From Burkholderiales bacterium C2 (GTDB lineage: Bacteria; Pseudomonadota; Gammaproteobacteria; Burkholderiales; Burkholderiaceae_C), in contig SCOI01000005.1 of the NCBI GenBank assembly GCA_005503085.1, forward strand, positions 124,001-188,000: a stretch of 64,000 nt of DNA, in the 5' to 3' direction. Shown here one piece after another: positions 49,351-58,687 of the stretch (position 1 is the first letter of the stretch; every line of letters begins with the position of its first letter). The notes beneath the pieces were generated by a model that was not told where the DNA came from, ran no database searches, and worked only from the letters and a program-made list of their open reading frames with translations. A program made the position numbers and the translations under genes.

Positions 49351-51039
49351 ATGGCCACTGCAAGCGCAGTATCGACCGCCAAGACACCGATGACCCGGGA
49401 GGAGAAGAAGGTCATCTTCGCCTCCTCACTGGGCACGGTGTTCGAGTGGTACGACTTCTATCTCTATGGCTCGCTGGCGGCCATCATCGCCAAGCAGTTC
49501 TTCTCGGGCCTGGATCCGCAGGCGGCCTTCATCGCCTCGCTGATGGCTTTTGCCGCCGGCTTCATCGTGCGCCCCTTCGGCGCGCTGGTGTTCGGTCGGC
49601 TCGGCGACATGATCGGCCGCAAGTACACCTTCCTGGTGACCATCCTGATCATGGGCCTGTCGACCTTCATCGTCGGCATCCTGCCCACCTACGCCACCAT
49701 CGGCGTGGCCGCCCCGGTGATCCTGGTCCTGCTGCGCATGCTGCAGGGTCTGGCGCTCGGTGGTGAGTACGGTGGTGCCGCCACCTATGTGGCCGAGCAT
49801 GCGCCACAGGGCAAGCGTGGCGCCTACACCTCCTGGATCCAGACCACCGCGACCCTGGGCCTGTTCCTGTCGCTGATGGTGATCCTGGGCACCCGCACCC
49901 TGATCGGCGAGGAAGCCTTTGCCGACTGGGGCTGGCGCGTGCCCTTCATCCTCTCGGTCGTGATGCTGGCCATCAGCGTCTGGATCCGCCTGTCGATGAA
50001 CGAGTCGCCGGCCTTCCAGAAGATGAAGTCCGAGGGCAAGACCTCGAAGGCGCCGCTGTCCGAGTCCTTCGGCCAGTGGAAGAACCTGAAGATCGTGCTG
50101 CTGGCGCTGTTCGGCCTGGTCGCCGGCCAGGGCGTGGTCTGGTATTCGGGCCAGTTCTATGCGCTGTTCTTCCTGACCAGCGTGCTGAAGGTGGACGGCT
50201 CGACGGCCAATGTGATGGTGGCGGTCTCGCTGATCATCGGCACGCCCTTCTTCCTGCTGTTCGGCACGCTGTCTGACAAGATCGGCCGCAAGCCCATCAT
50301 CATGGCCGGCCTGCTGCTGGCCATCGTGACCTACTTCCCGCTGTTCAAGGCGCTGACCGCCGCCGCCAACCCCGATCTGGCCCGCGCCCAGGCGACGGCC
50401 CAGATCGTCGTGACGGTGGATCCGGCCGCCTGCTCCTTCCAGGGCAGCCCGGTCGCCAAGGAAGTGGACTTCGCCAGCTCCTGCGACATCGCCAAGCGTG
50501 CGCTGGCACAGTCGGCCGCCAGCTACGAGACGGTTGCAGGCCCGGCCGGCACCGTCGCCAGCATCAAGATCGGCGACAAGGTCGTCAGCTCGCTGAACGC
50601 CACCCGCACCGCCGACGGCTACAGCTTCGACGACGCCAGCAAGAAGAACATCGCCGCCTTCAAGAAGGAATTGGCCGATGCGCTGAAGGCCGCCGGCTAC
50701 CCGCCCAAGGCCGATCCGGCCAAGGTCAACAAGCCGCTGGTCGTGGCGATCCTGACCATTCTGGTGATCTATGTGACCATGGTCTACGGCCCGATCGCCG
50801 CGATGCTGGTCGAGATGTTCCCGACCCGCATCCGCTACACCTCGATGAGCCTGCCGTACCACATCGGCAACGGCTGGTTCGGCGGCATGCTGCCTTCGAT
50901 CACCTTCGCGATGGTGGCGCAGAACGGCAATATCTATCACGGCCTCTGGTACCCGATCGTGATCGCCGGCATGAGCTTCGTGATCGGCATGATCTTCGTC
51001 AAGGAAACCAAGGACGTGGACATCTACGCCCGCGACTGA
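49351..51039 (+). CDS. MHS-family MFS transporter with periplasmic insertion
   Basis: Protein of 562 residues of the metabolite:H+ symporter group (FEWYDFYLYGSLAAIIAKQF; LVFGRLGDMIGRKYTF; LRMLQGLALGGEYGGAATY). About 115 residues (~340-455) are inserted between the predicted ninth and tenth membrane helices, on the periplasmic side. The insert holds two Cys (residues ~361 and 378), which could form a disulphide. Substrate is probably a carboxylate or proline/betaine-like compound. ATG at 49351 has GGAGA eight bases upstream. A strong terminator follows. Confidence 0.92.
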   Translation: MATASAVSTAKTPMTREEKKVIFASSLGTVFEWYDFYLYGSLAAIIAKQFFSGLDPQAAFIASLMAFAAGFIVRPFGALVFGRLGDMIGRKYTFLVTILIMGLSTFIVGILPTYATIGVAAPVILVLLRMLQGLALGGEYGGAATYVAEHAPQGKRGAYTSWIQTTATLGLFLSLMVILGTRTLIGEEAFADWGWRVPFILSVVMLAISVWIRLSMNESPAFQKMKSEGKTSKAPLSESFGQWKNLKIVLLALFGLVAGQGVVWYSGQFYALFFLTSVLKVDGSTANVMVAVSLIIGTPFFLLFGTLSDKIGRKPIIMAGLLLAIVTYFPLFKALTAAANPDLARAQATAQIVVTVDPAACSFQGSPVAKEVDFASSCDIAKRALAQSAASYETVAGPAGTVASIKIGDKVVSSLNATRTADGYSFDDASKKNIAAFKKELADALKAAGYPPKADPAKVNKPLVVAILTILVIYVTMVYGPIAAMLVEMFPTRIRYTSMSLPYHIGNGWFGGMLPSITFAMVAQNGNIYHGLWYPIVIAGMSFVIGMIFVKETKDVDIYARD

Positions 51040-51063
51040 GATGGTCTGACCGTCTGAAGTGAG

Positions 51064-51090
51064 GAGCGGCCTGCGGGCCGCTCTTTTTTT
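51064..51090 (+). terminator. Rho-independent terminator after MHS transporter
   Basis: Perfect 8-bp stem GAGCGGCC (51064-51071) / GGCCGCTC (51076-51083), 4-base loop, then seven T (51084-51090). It separates the transporter from the sucrose locus regulator. Confidence 0.95.
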
Positions 51091-51111
51091 GCTGCGGCAC
51101 AATCCCCGCCC

Positions 51112-52158
51112 ATGTCCGAGCGCCCTTCAAAGAAAGCAAACAGCCCGGCCGAACAGCGCCGCCTGCAGATGGCCGATATTGCGCGGCTGGCAGGTGTCTC
51201 GGTCTCGACCGTGTCGCGCGCGCTCAACGGCAGTTCGCTGGTCAATGACGAGACGCGCACGCGCGTGGCGGAGCTCGCGCGCTCGCTGAACTACTCGATC
51301 AATCTGGGCGCGCAGAACCTGCGGCTGCAGAAGAACCGCACGGTGGCGGTGGTCCTGCCTTACGAGGCCAGCTCGCGCCAGCACATTTCCGACCCCTTCT
51401 TCCTCGCCCTGATCGGCAGCATTGCCGACGCGCTGACCGACCAGGGCTACGACATGCTGCTGTCGCGCGTCGATGCCGAGCACCTGGATCTGGCCGCGCA
51501 GTTCTACGATTCCGGCAAGGCCATCGCGGTGCTGATGATCGGCCAATGGCGTCACCACGATCAACTCAACGCGCTGGCCGCACGCCAACTGCCGCTGGTG
51601 GTGTGGGGTGGGGCGCTGCCGCAGCAGTTGTACTGCAGCGTCGGCGGCGACAACCGCGCCGGGGGTCTGCAGGCAACCCGCCACCTGCTGGGCCTGGGCC
51701 GGCGGCGGCTGGCCTTCCTCGGCGATGCGCAACTGCCCGAGGTCTGGTTGCGCCGCGAGGGCCATCACCAGGCGCTGGCCGAGGCCGGCCTGAGCCCCGA
51801 TGCCGCGCTGGAGCTGGCGCTGCCCTTCGAGCCGGTCGGCGCTCGCGCGGTGCTGGAGCGCTGGCTGCCACAGATGCCGGACGTGGATGCGGTGCTCGCC
51901 TGCAGCGACCTGCTCGCGCTGCAGGCGATTCAGGTGCTGCGCGCCCAGGGCCGGCGCGTGCCAGAGGACGTGGCCGTGGTCGGCTATGACGACATGCCGC
52001 TGGCCGCCTACTGCGAGCCGCCGCTGAGCACCGTGCATCAGCCGGTGGCCGAGGCGGGCGCCGAACTGGTGGCCGCGCTGACGGCGCAGCTGCGTGGCGA
52101 ACGGGCCAGCTCGCGCACCCTCGATGTCGAGCTGATCGTGCGCCGTAGCACGGTTTGA
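51112..52158 (+). CDS. LacI-family regulator of sucrose locus
   Basis: Protein of 348 residues: a LacI helix-turn-helix at residues ~19-40 (MADIARLAGVSVSTVSRALN) with the hinge helix, then a periplasmic-binding-protein-like sensor domain (NRTVAVVLPYEASSR; VDAVLACSDLLALQAIQVLR; VAVVGYDDMPLAAYCEPPLS). It should repress the downstream TonB receptor-kinase-permease-phosphorylase genes in the absence of sugar. A 16-bp palindrome of the LacI class lies downstream, and a second weaker site overlaps its own stop codon. Confidence 0.94.
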   Translation: MSERPSKKANSPAEQRRLQMADIARLAGVSVSTVSRALNGSSLVNDETRTRVAELARSLNYSINLGAQNLRLQKNRTVAVVLPYEASSRQHISDPFFLALIGSIADALTDQGYDMLLSRVDAEHLDLAAQFYDSGKAIAVLMIGQWRHHDQLNALAARQLPLVVWGGALPQQLYCSVGGDNRAGGLQATRHLLGLGRRRLAFLGDAQLPEVWLRREGHHQALAEAGLSPDAALELALPFEPVGARAVLERWLPQMPDVDAVLACSDLLALQAIQVLRAQGRRVPEDVAVVGYDDMPLAAYCEPPLSTVHQPVAEAGAELVAALTAQLRGERASSRTLDVELIVRRSTV

Positions 52159-52171
52159 CCATCGATTGCAA
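52156..52171. promoter_or_regulatory. Weaker LacI-type half-conserved operator
   Basis: The right half GATTGCAA equals the perfect operator 68 bases downstream, while only 5 of 8 bases match on the left. It overlaps the regulator stop codon. Two sites this far apart could allow looping or cooperative binding. Confidence 0.45.
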
Positions 52172-52223
52172 TAAGTTCTGAATGACTGGCATTCAATGCC
52201 TGATAGTAAGCGTTTTCCCTTGT

Positions 52224-52239
52224 TTGCAATCGATTGCAA
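52224..52239. promoter_or_regulatory. Perfect palindromic LacI-type operator
   Basis: TTGCAATCGATTGCAA is a perfect 16-bp palindrome with a central CG, the form of LacI/GalR operators. It sits 130 bases before the TonB receptor start and is AT-rich against its surroundings. Best interpreted as the main operator of the sucrose unit. Confidence 0.8.
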
Positions 52240-52369
52240 TAAAACCAGAATGGTGCCCAACGAGACGGCAACGGTGCATCTGGCCCCAGCATGGCGCGAG
52301 CGGCCCGGCGGTCTCGAATAACAACCGGCACAAGGGCACGGGTCCCGGCCGGCACCCCACGGAGACACT

Positions 52370-54646
52370 ATGCACAACGCCCCCATTCCCGCCCGCGCCG
52401 CGCCGCGGACCCGCCCGGTGCTGGCCGCCGTCACACTGGCCGTGCTGCAACTGCCGGCCTGGGCCCAGAGCCCGGCGGCCGCCGATGCGCCGCTGGCCGT
52501 CGACGGTCTGAAGCTCGATCAGGTCGTGATCACCGGCACCTCGACCCTGCGCAGCAAGATGCAGCAAAGCGTCTCGGTCTCCAGCATGGATGGGGAGCAG
52601 TTGCAAAAGAGCGGCGCCACCAACGCCGCCGAACTGCTGCGCGGCGTTCCCGGTCTGCGCGCCGAGTCCAGCGGTGGCGAGGGCAATGCCAATATCACGG
52701 TGCGCGGCGTGCCGCTGTCGGCCGGCGGCTCGCGCTATGTGCAGATGCAGGAGGACGGCCTGCCGGTGCTGCTGTTTGGCGACATCGCCTTCGGCACCGC
52801 CGACCAGTTCCTGCGCGTCGACTACAGCACCGACCGGCTGGAGGTGATACGCGGCGGCTCGGCCTCGACCCTGGCCTCGAACTCGCCCGGCGGCATCATC
52901 AACTTCATCAGCAAGACCGGCGCCGAAGCGGGCGGGGCGATCGGCCTGACGGCCGGTCTGGACACCCGGCTGTGGCGCATTGATGCCGACTACGGCGGCC
53001 GCCTCGGCAATGGCACGAGTTTCCATATCGGCGGCTTCCAGCGCGTCGGCGAAGGCGGCCGCCCCAGCGGCCGGACGCTGGAGCAGGGCGGGCAGATCAA
53101 GGCCAGCATCACCCAGAAGATCGATGCCGGCTATCTGCGCCTGAGTCTGAAGGCGCTGAACGACCGCACGCCGTCCTTCATGCCGGTGCCGGTGACCGTC
53201 AGCAACGGCACTATCCGCACCATCCCCGGCATCGACCCGCGCACGGCCTTCTTCCTCACCGCCAGCCTGCCCAGCGACACCGGCTACAACAAGGACGGCG
53301 GCCTCAGCACCAGCCAGACCCGCGACGGCCTGCGCGTCAAGAGCCTGGCGCTCGGCTTCGAGGCCGGCCTGGATCTGGGAGGCGGCCTGCGCATCGACGA
53401 GAAGTTCCGCACGGCCAGCAACTCGGGCCGCTTCATGGCGCTGTTCCCCGCCGACAACGGCGGCAACGGAGCGGCCGCCTCTTTCACCGGCACCTTGTTC
53501 AACAGCGCGCTCGACAACTTCGACAACACCTTCAACGATCTCAAGCTCAGCCAGGTGCTGCAGCTCGGCACGGCCAAGACCACCCTGGTCGGCGGTCTGT
53601 TCTATGGCCGCCAGACGGTGGCGCAGACATGGTTCTGGAACCAGTACAAGCTGACGATGGACGGCGAGAACGCCCAGGTGGTGGATGCCAACGGCCAGCC
53701 CAGCAGCGCACCGGTGGCACTGGGCTGGACCACCTGGGGCGGCTGCTGTGTGCGCAACTGGGATGTCGACTACACCGAGACCTCGCCCTATGCGGCGGCC
53801 ACCGTCGAGCTCGGTGCGCTGATCCTGGACGTCAGCCTGCGGCGCGACGAGCAGAAGGCGCGCGGCTACACGCTGGCCGGCAACAATGTGACGCAGACCT
53901 GGGATGAGGCCAGCCGCAAGAACATCCGCTACAAGCTCAGTCACAACGCCTATTCGCTGGGCGCCAACTACGCGATCGGCCGCAATCTGGCCGCCTTCGG
54001 CCGCATCAGCAAGGGCGCGGCCTTCAGCGCCGACCGCCTGCTCTATGGCAATCCGCTGGATGGCTCGGTGCCGATCAGCATCAACGAGATCGATCAGTTC
54101 GAGGGCGGCATCAAATGGCGTGCCCAGGGGCTGAGCCTGTTCGCGACGCTGTTCAGCGCCCGCACCAAGGAAAGCAACTACGAGCTCACGACGCAGACCT
54201 TCAGCGCCAACAAATACGATGCCAGCGGCCTGGAGCTGGAGGCTGCCTATGCGCAGGGCAATTTCCGCATCAACGGCGGCGCCACCCTGACCGACGCCAA
54301 GATCAAGGCCTCCAGCGATGCGGCCGCGGTCGGCCGGCAGCCGCGCCGCCAGGCCCGCTTCGTCTATCAGCTGGCGCCGAGCTACAGCTTTGGCGATCTG
54401 GAGCTCGGCGCGACCCTGATCGGCTCCGGCAAGTCCTATGGCGATGATGCCAATACCATACGGATGAAGGGCTACACCCTGGTCAATGCCTTCGTGAACT
54501 ACCAGTTCAACGAGCAGACCCTGCTCTCGGTCTCGGCCAACAATCTCTTCGACAAGCTGGCCTATACCGAGATCGAGGGCGACGGGCATGCCGCGCGGGC
54601 CTTCAACGGGCGCACGCTGCGCGCCACACTGAAGTACAGCTTCTGA
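52370..54646 (+). CDS. TonB-dependent outer membrane receptor (probable sucrose/saccharide uptake)
   Basis: Outer-membrane receptor of 758 residues: signal peptide (VLAAVTLAVLQLPAWAQS), a TonB-box-like LDQVVITGT near residue 50, a plug domain (ATNAAELLRGVPGLRAESSG; VDYSTDRLEVIRGGSASTLA; SPGGIINFIS) and a beta-barrel ending in LRATLKYSF, with terminal Phe. The kinase, permease and sucrose phosphorylase genes follow in tight order, so import of sucrose or a sucrose-containing sugar is inferred. Confidence 0.93.
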   Translation: MHNAPIPARAAPRTRPVLAAVTLAVLQLPAWAQSPAAADAPLAVDGLKLDQVVITGTSTLRSKMQQSVSVSSMDGEQLQKSGATNAAELLRGVPGLRAESSGGEGNANITVRGVPLSAGGSRYVQMQEDGLPVLLFGDIAFGTADQFLRVDYSTDRLEVIRGGSASTLASNSPGGIINFISKTGAEAGGAIGLTAGLDTRLWRIDADYGGRLGNGTSFHIGGFQRVGEGGRPSGRTLEQGGQIKASITQKIDAGYLRLSLKALNDRTPSFMPVPVTVSNGTIRTIPGIDPRTAFFLTASLPSDTGYNKDGGLSTSQTRDGLRVKSLALGFEAGLDLGGGLRIDEKFRTASNSGRFMALFPADNGGNGAAASFTGTLFNSALDNFDNTFNDLKLSQVLQLGTAKTTLVGGLFYGRQTVAQTWFWNQYKLTMDGENAQVVDANGQPSSAPVALGWTTWGGCCVRNWDVDYTETSPYAAATVELGALILDVSLRRDEQKARGYTLAGNNVTQTWDEASRKNIRYKLSHNAYSLGANYAIGRNLAAFGRISKGAAFSADRLLYGNPLDGSVPISINEIDQFEGGIKWRAQGLSLFATLFSARTKESNYELTTQTFSANKYDASGLELEAAYAQGNFRINGGATLTDAKIKASSDAAAVGRQPRRQARFVYQLAPSYSFGDLELGATLIGSGKSYGDDANTIRMKGYTLVNAFVNYQFNEQTLLSVSANNLFDKLAYTEIEGDGHAARAFNGRTLRATLKYSF

Positions 54647-54657
54647 ACGCCGCAGAC

Positions 54658-55638
54658 ATGTCCATCCTGACCGCAGACCTGGCCCGCGCGGCTGTCGTTG
54701 TCGCCGGCGAAGCGCTGGTGGATGAATTCCACGATCGCCAGGTGGCGGGCGGCGCCCCCTTCAATCTGGCACGTTCGCTGGCCGCCTTGCTGGGCGGGGA
54801 TCGCGTCCTGCTGCTGACCCGTGTGGGCGCGGGCGATGCCGGTGCCCGGGCCGTCCTCGCCAGCCTGGCGCGCTTCGGCATGGGCCTGGCGGGTGTGCAG
54901 CAGGATGCGAGCCAGCCGACCGGCCGGGTCACGGTCAGCGAGACCGAGGGCGGCCACAGCTTCCATATCCATGCGCCCGCAGCCTGGGACTTCATCGAGC
55001 CGGCGCCGGCCCTGCTGACGGCGCTGCACGCGCGCTTCTTCTGCTTCGGCACGCTGGCCCTGCGGGGCGAACGCTCGCGCCTGAGCATTCTTGAGCAGGC
55101 CCGGACGGTGAGGGCGCTGGGCGGCCTGGTCTATCTGGACCTGAACCTGCGCCGCGGCACCGACACGCCCGAGCTGGCCGCGCTCTCGCTGGCCGGGGCC
55201 GATTGGCTCAAGGTCAACGACGAGGAGCTGGATCGCTTGCTGGGCTGGTTTGGCGCGCCGGCCGGGCCGGCCCCGGACCCGCTGGGGCCGGCCGCAGCGC
55301 TGGGCGACGCGGTACGCGGCCTGATGCAGCGCTTCGGCCTGCAGCGCCTGATCCTGACCCGGGGCGCGGCCGGCTATGCGGCCTTCGATGCCGAGGGAGG
55401 CTTGCTGGCCGAGGGCGCCGGCGTGGCCGTGCCCCGGCTGGCCGACACGGTGGGCGCTGGCGACGGCTTCTCGGCCATGCTGCTGGCGGCCACGCTGAGC
55501 GGCCTGCCGCCGGACCGCGCGCTGGCGCTGGCCAACGGCTATGCGGCGGCGCTGTGCGGCCAGCGCGGCCCGATTCCCGATGACGATGCCTTCTTCCTGC
55601 CATGGCGGCAGCGCCTGGGCCAGGAGGCGTGCGCATGA
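54658..55638 (+). CDS. PfkB-family carbohydrate kinase (probable fructokinase)
   Basis: Protein of 326 residues with the ribokinase-type C-terminal signature DTVGAGDGFSAMLLAA near residue 262, where the Asp of GAGDGF is the catalytic base, and an N-terminal substrate site with GGAPFNLARSLAALLGG. In this locus it should phosphorylate fructose released by sucrose phosphorylase. It starts 11 bases after the receptor stop; its stop overlaps the permease start. Confidence 0.92.
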   Translation: MSILTADLARAAVVVAGEALVDEFHDRQVAGGAPFNLARSLAALLGGDRVLLLTRVGAGDAGARAVLASLARFGMGLAGVQQDASQPTGRVTVSETEGGHSFHIHAPAAWDFIEPAPALLTALHARFFCFGTLALRGERSRLSILEQARTVRALGGLVYLDLNLRRGTDTPELAALSLAGADWLKVNDEELDRLLGWFGAPAGPAPDPLGPAAALGDAVRGLMQRFGLQRLILTRGAAGYAAFDAEGGLLAEGAGVAVPRLADTVGAGDGFSAMLLAATLSGLPPDRALALANGYAAALCGQRGPIPDDDAFFLPWRQRLGQEACA

Positions 55639-56963
55639 GCCTCATCAAACCGCGCCTGACGTTCTGGCAGATCGTCAATATGAACATCGGCTTCTTCGGC
55701 ATCCAGTTCAGCTTCGGTCTGCAGCAGAGCAATATGAGCCCGATCTACCAGTATCTGGGCGCCGACGAGGCCAGCCTGCCGCTGCTGTGGCTGGCCGGGC
55801 CGATGACGGGCCTGCTGGTGCAGCCGCTGGTCGGGGCTTTCAGCGACCGCACCGTGACCCGCTGGGGCCGGCGCACACCGTACTTCCTGATCGGTGCGCT
55901 GCTGTGCAGCCTGGGCCTGCTGGTGATGCCCTTCAGTCCGACCCTGTGGTTCGCCGCCGGGCTGCTGTGGATACTCGATGCGGCCAACAACGTGACGATG
56001 GAGCCTTACCGCGCCTATGTCTCCGACCGCCTGGACCGCAGCCAGCACTCGCTGGGCTTTCTGACGCAGAGCGCCTTCACCGGGCTGGCCCAGACGCTGG
56101 CCTATCTGGCGCCGACCCTGCTGGTGCTGCTGGGCATGGACAAGGACGCCCTGGCCGGCAACAACATCCCGCGCATCACCGTGGCGGCCTTCATGATAGG
56201 GGCGCTGTTCTCGGTCTCGACGGTCTGGTGGTCGGTGCGCACCGTGCCCGAGCTGGCGCTGCCGGCCGAGGAGATCGCGAGGCTGCGCGGCCAGCCGCGC
56301 GGCCTGGCTGCGGCGCTGGCCGAGATCTGGGATGCGCTGCGCGAGATGCCGCGGGCCATGCGCCAGCTGTGGTGGATGAAGCTGTTCCAGTGGTACGCGA
56401 TGATGTGCTACTGGATCTACATCGTGCCCTCGCTGGCGCTGACGGTGTTTGGCAGCAGCGACCCGCTGTCGCAGGGCTTTCGCGATGCCGGTCTGCTGAA
56501 CGGCCAGATCGGCGGCTTCTACAACTTCGTGGCCTTTCTCGCGGCCTTTGCGATGGTGCCGTTCACGCGCCGCTTCGGCCCCAAGCGCGTGCACGCGCTG
56601 TGCCTGGTGCTGGCCGGCATCGGGCTGTGGACGATCCCGGAAATTCAGAACCGCTGGCTGCTGCTGCTGCCCATGCTGGGCGTGGGCCTGGCCTGGGCCA
56701 GCATCATGGGCAACCCCTATGTGCTGCTGGCCGGCAGCATCCCGCCGGAGCGCGCCGGGGTCTATATGGGCATCTTCAATATGTTCATCGTGATCCCGAT
56801 GCTGATCCAGATGCTGACGCTGCCGCTGATCTATCGCAGTCTGCTCGCCGGCCAGCCCGACAACGTGATCCGCCTGGCCGGCGCGCTGCTGGTGTGCGCC
56901 GCCATCGCGGTGTTGCGCGTGCAGACCTCGCCGGCCGAACCAAAAACCGCTTCAAACCGATGA
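55635..56963 (+). CDS. MFS/GPH-type sugar permease (probable sucrose transporter)
   Basis: Inner-membrane protein of 442 residues with about 12 helices. The N-terminal [20 protein letters not shown] and the loop [17 protein letters not shown] are typical of SLC45/GPH-like sucrose transporters, including plant-type SUT relatives. It should carry sucrose over the inner membrane by proton symport. The start at 55635 overlaps the kinase stop as ATGA and its own stop overlaps the phosphorylase start. Confidence 0.9.
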   Translation: MSLIKPRLTFWQIVNMNIGFFGIQFSFGLQQSNMSPIYQYLGADEASLPLLWLAGPMTGLLVQPLVGAFSDRTVTRWGRRTPYFLIGALLCSLGLLVMPFSPTLWFAAGLLWILDAANNVTMEPYRAYVSDRLDRSQHSLGFLTQSAFTGLAQTLAYLAPTLLVLLGMDKDALAGNNIPRITVAAFMIGALFSVSTVWWSVRTVPELALPAEEIARLRGQPRGLAAALAEIWDALREMPRAMRQLWWMKLFQWYAMMCYWIYIVPSLALTVFGSSDPLSQGFRDAGLLNGQIGGFYNFVAFLAAFAMVPFTRRFGPKRVHALCLVLAGIGLWTIPEIQNRWLLLLPMLGVGLAWASIMGNPYVLLAGSIPPERAGVYMGIFNMFIVIPMLIQMLTLPLIYRSLLAGQPDNVIRLAGALLVCAAIAVLRVQTSPAEPKTASNR

Positions 56964-58453
56964 AAAACCAAGTCCAACTGATTACCTATGTCGACCGCCT
57001 CGGCGGCCGGCTTGATGGCCGCGACCTGCAGCGCCTGCGCGCGCTGCTGGCGCCCGGCGGCGCGCTGGGCGGGCTGTTCGGTGGCGTGCACCTGCTGCCC
57101 TTCTTCCATGCGATCGACGGCGCCGACGCCGGCTTCGATCCGATCGATCACACCCGGGTCGACCCCCGCCTGGGTGACTGGACCGACATCAAGGCACTGA
57201 CCGAGGTGATGGACGTGATGGGCGATGTGATCGTCAACCATATGTCCAGCGCATCGCCGCAGTTCCTCGACTATTCGGCGCGCGGTGATGCCTCACCCTA
57301 TGCCGGCCTGTTCCTGAGCCTGGATGCGGTGTTCCCGCAGGGCGCCAGCGAGGCGGATCTGCTGGCCGTCTACCGGCCGCGCCCGGGCCTGCCGCTGAGC
57401 ACGGTCACGCTGCAGAACGGCCAGAAGAAAATCCTCTGGACCACCTTCACCGCGGCCCAGATCGACATTGCCGTGCACCACCCCCAGGGCCGGGCCTACC
57501 TGGACAGCATCCTGCAGACCTTTGCCGGCAACGGCGTGCGCATGGTGCGGCTGGATGCGGTCGGCTATGCGATCAAGAAGGCCGGTGCCAGCTGCTTCAT
57601 GATGCCGCAGACCTTCGACTTCATTGCCGAGTTTGCCGGCCGCGCACGCGCGCTGGGCATCGAGGTGCTGGTCGAGATCCACGCCCACTACCGGCGCCAG
57701 ATCGAGATCGCCGCCCGGGTCGACTGGGTCTATGACTTCGCGCTGCCACCGCTGATACTGCATGCCTTCTTCTTCGGCACGGCCGCGCCGCTGCGGCGCT
57801 GGATCGCCCTGCGGCCGAGCAATGCGCTGACGGTGCTGGACACGCATGACGGCATCGGCATCATCGACATCGGTGCCGAGGCCGGCGACCGGGAGGGGCA
57901 GCCGGGTCTGGTGCCACCGGCGGAGCTGGACGCGCTGGTCGAACGCATCCATCTCAACAGCGGCGGCACCAGCCGCCAGGCCACCGGTGCGGCCGCCTCC
58001 AATCTGGACCTCTACCAGGTCAACTGCAGCTACTACGACGCGCTGGGCCGCGACGACACGCGCTACCTGCTGGCCCGCGCGCTGCAGTTCTTCCTGCCCG
58101 GTGTGCCGCAGGTCTACTACGTCGGCCTGCTGGCCGGCCACAACGACATGGCGCTGCTGGCGCGCAGCGGGGTCGGGCGCGACATCAACCGCCATCGCTA
58201 CGATGAGGCCGAGATCGCCGCCGATCTGCAGCGCCCGGTCGTGCAGCGCCTGCTGGCGCTGATACGGCTGCGCAACAGCCACCCGGCCTTCGGCGGCAGC
58301 TTCGACTGCAGCGGTGACGATCAAGACCTGACCCTGCGCTGGCGTGCCGACGGCGTCCATGAGGCCAGCCTGCATGTCAACTTCCAGACCCTTGAGCACC
58401 AGCTGCGCTGCAGCGACGGGCAGGGCGGCTGGCAGCAGTGGCCATGGGACTGA
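56960..58453 (+). CDS. Sucrose phosphorylase (GH13)
   Basis: Protein of 497 residues. It opens with the family feature LITYVDRLGGRLDGRDL and contains DPIDHTRVDPRLGDW. GH13 catalytic residues are the nucleophile Asp ~199 (MVRLDAVGYAIKKAG), acid/base Glu ~239 (VLVEIHAHY) and Asp ~297 (LDTHDGIGIID). It splits sucrose with phosphate to glucose-1-phosphate and fructose, saving one ATP against a hydrolase. Related sucrose-6-phosphate phosphorylases exist, but no phosphotransferase is encoded here, which favours free sucrose. Last gene of the operon. Confidence 0.92.
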   Translation: MKNQVQLITYVDRLGGRLDGRDLQRLRALLAPGGALGGLFGGVHLLPFFHAIDGADAGFDPIDHTRVDPRLGDWTDIKALTEVMDVMGDVIVNHMSSASPQFLDYSARGDASPYAGLFLSLDAVFPQGASEADLLAVYRPRPGLPLSTVTLQNGQKKILWTTFTAAQIDIAVHHPQGRAYLDSILQTFAGNGVRMVRLDAVGYAIKKAGASCFMMPQTFDFIAEFAGRARALGIEVLVEIHAHYRRQIEIAARVDWVYDFALPPLILHAFFFGTAAPLRRWIALRPSNALTVLDTHDGIGIIDIGAEAGDREGQPGLVPPAELDALVERIHLNSGGTSRQATGAAASNLDLYQVNCSYYDALGRDDTRYLLARALQFFLPGVPQVYYVGLLAGHNDMALLARSGVGRDINRHRYDEAEIAADLQRPVVQRLLALIRLRNSHPAFGGSFDCSGDDQDLTLRWRADGVHEASLHVNFQTLEHQLRCSDGQGGWQQWPWD

Positions 58454-58515
58454 ACTCAGCTGGCTGTCAGCAAAGCCCGCAAGAATCGTCTCGTTCATCA
58501 ACAGAGGATTGAGAC

Positions 58516-58671
58516 ATGTGGAAGATCATTGCTGGCTTCGCCGCCTTCGCCGCGCTCGCGCTGTTCATCCTGAGCCAGGGAGGCGACATCGATCTGGGCG
58601 GCGAGAAGCACGACATCGGCGCGCACAGCGAGGCGGTAGCCGAGCCGGCCTCGGCCGCCGCTTCGCGCTGA
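58516..58671 (+). CDS. Small single-pass membrane protein
   Basis: Protein of 51 residues: an N-terminal transmembrane helix (MWKIIAGFAAFAALALFILS) then an acidic Gly/Ala-rich tail (GGDIDLGGEKHDIGAHSEAV). AGAGGA lies seven bases before the ATG. Similar short peptides occur widely in Burkholderiales; function unknown. It stands alone between the sucrose operon and the convergent histidine kinase. Confidence 0.75.
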   Translation: MWKIIAGFAAFAALALFILSQGGDIDLGGEKHDIGAHSEAVAEPASAAASR

Positions 58672-58687
58672 AACGCCTAACCCAGGA

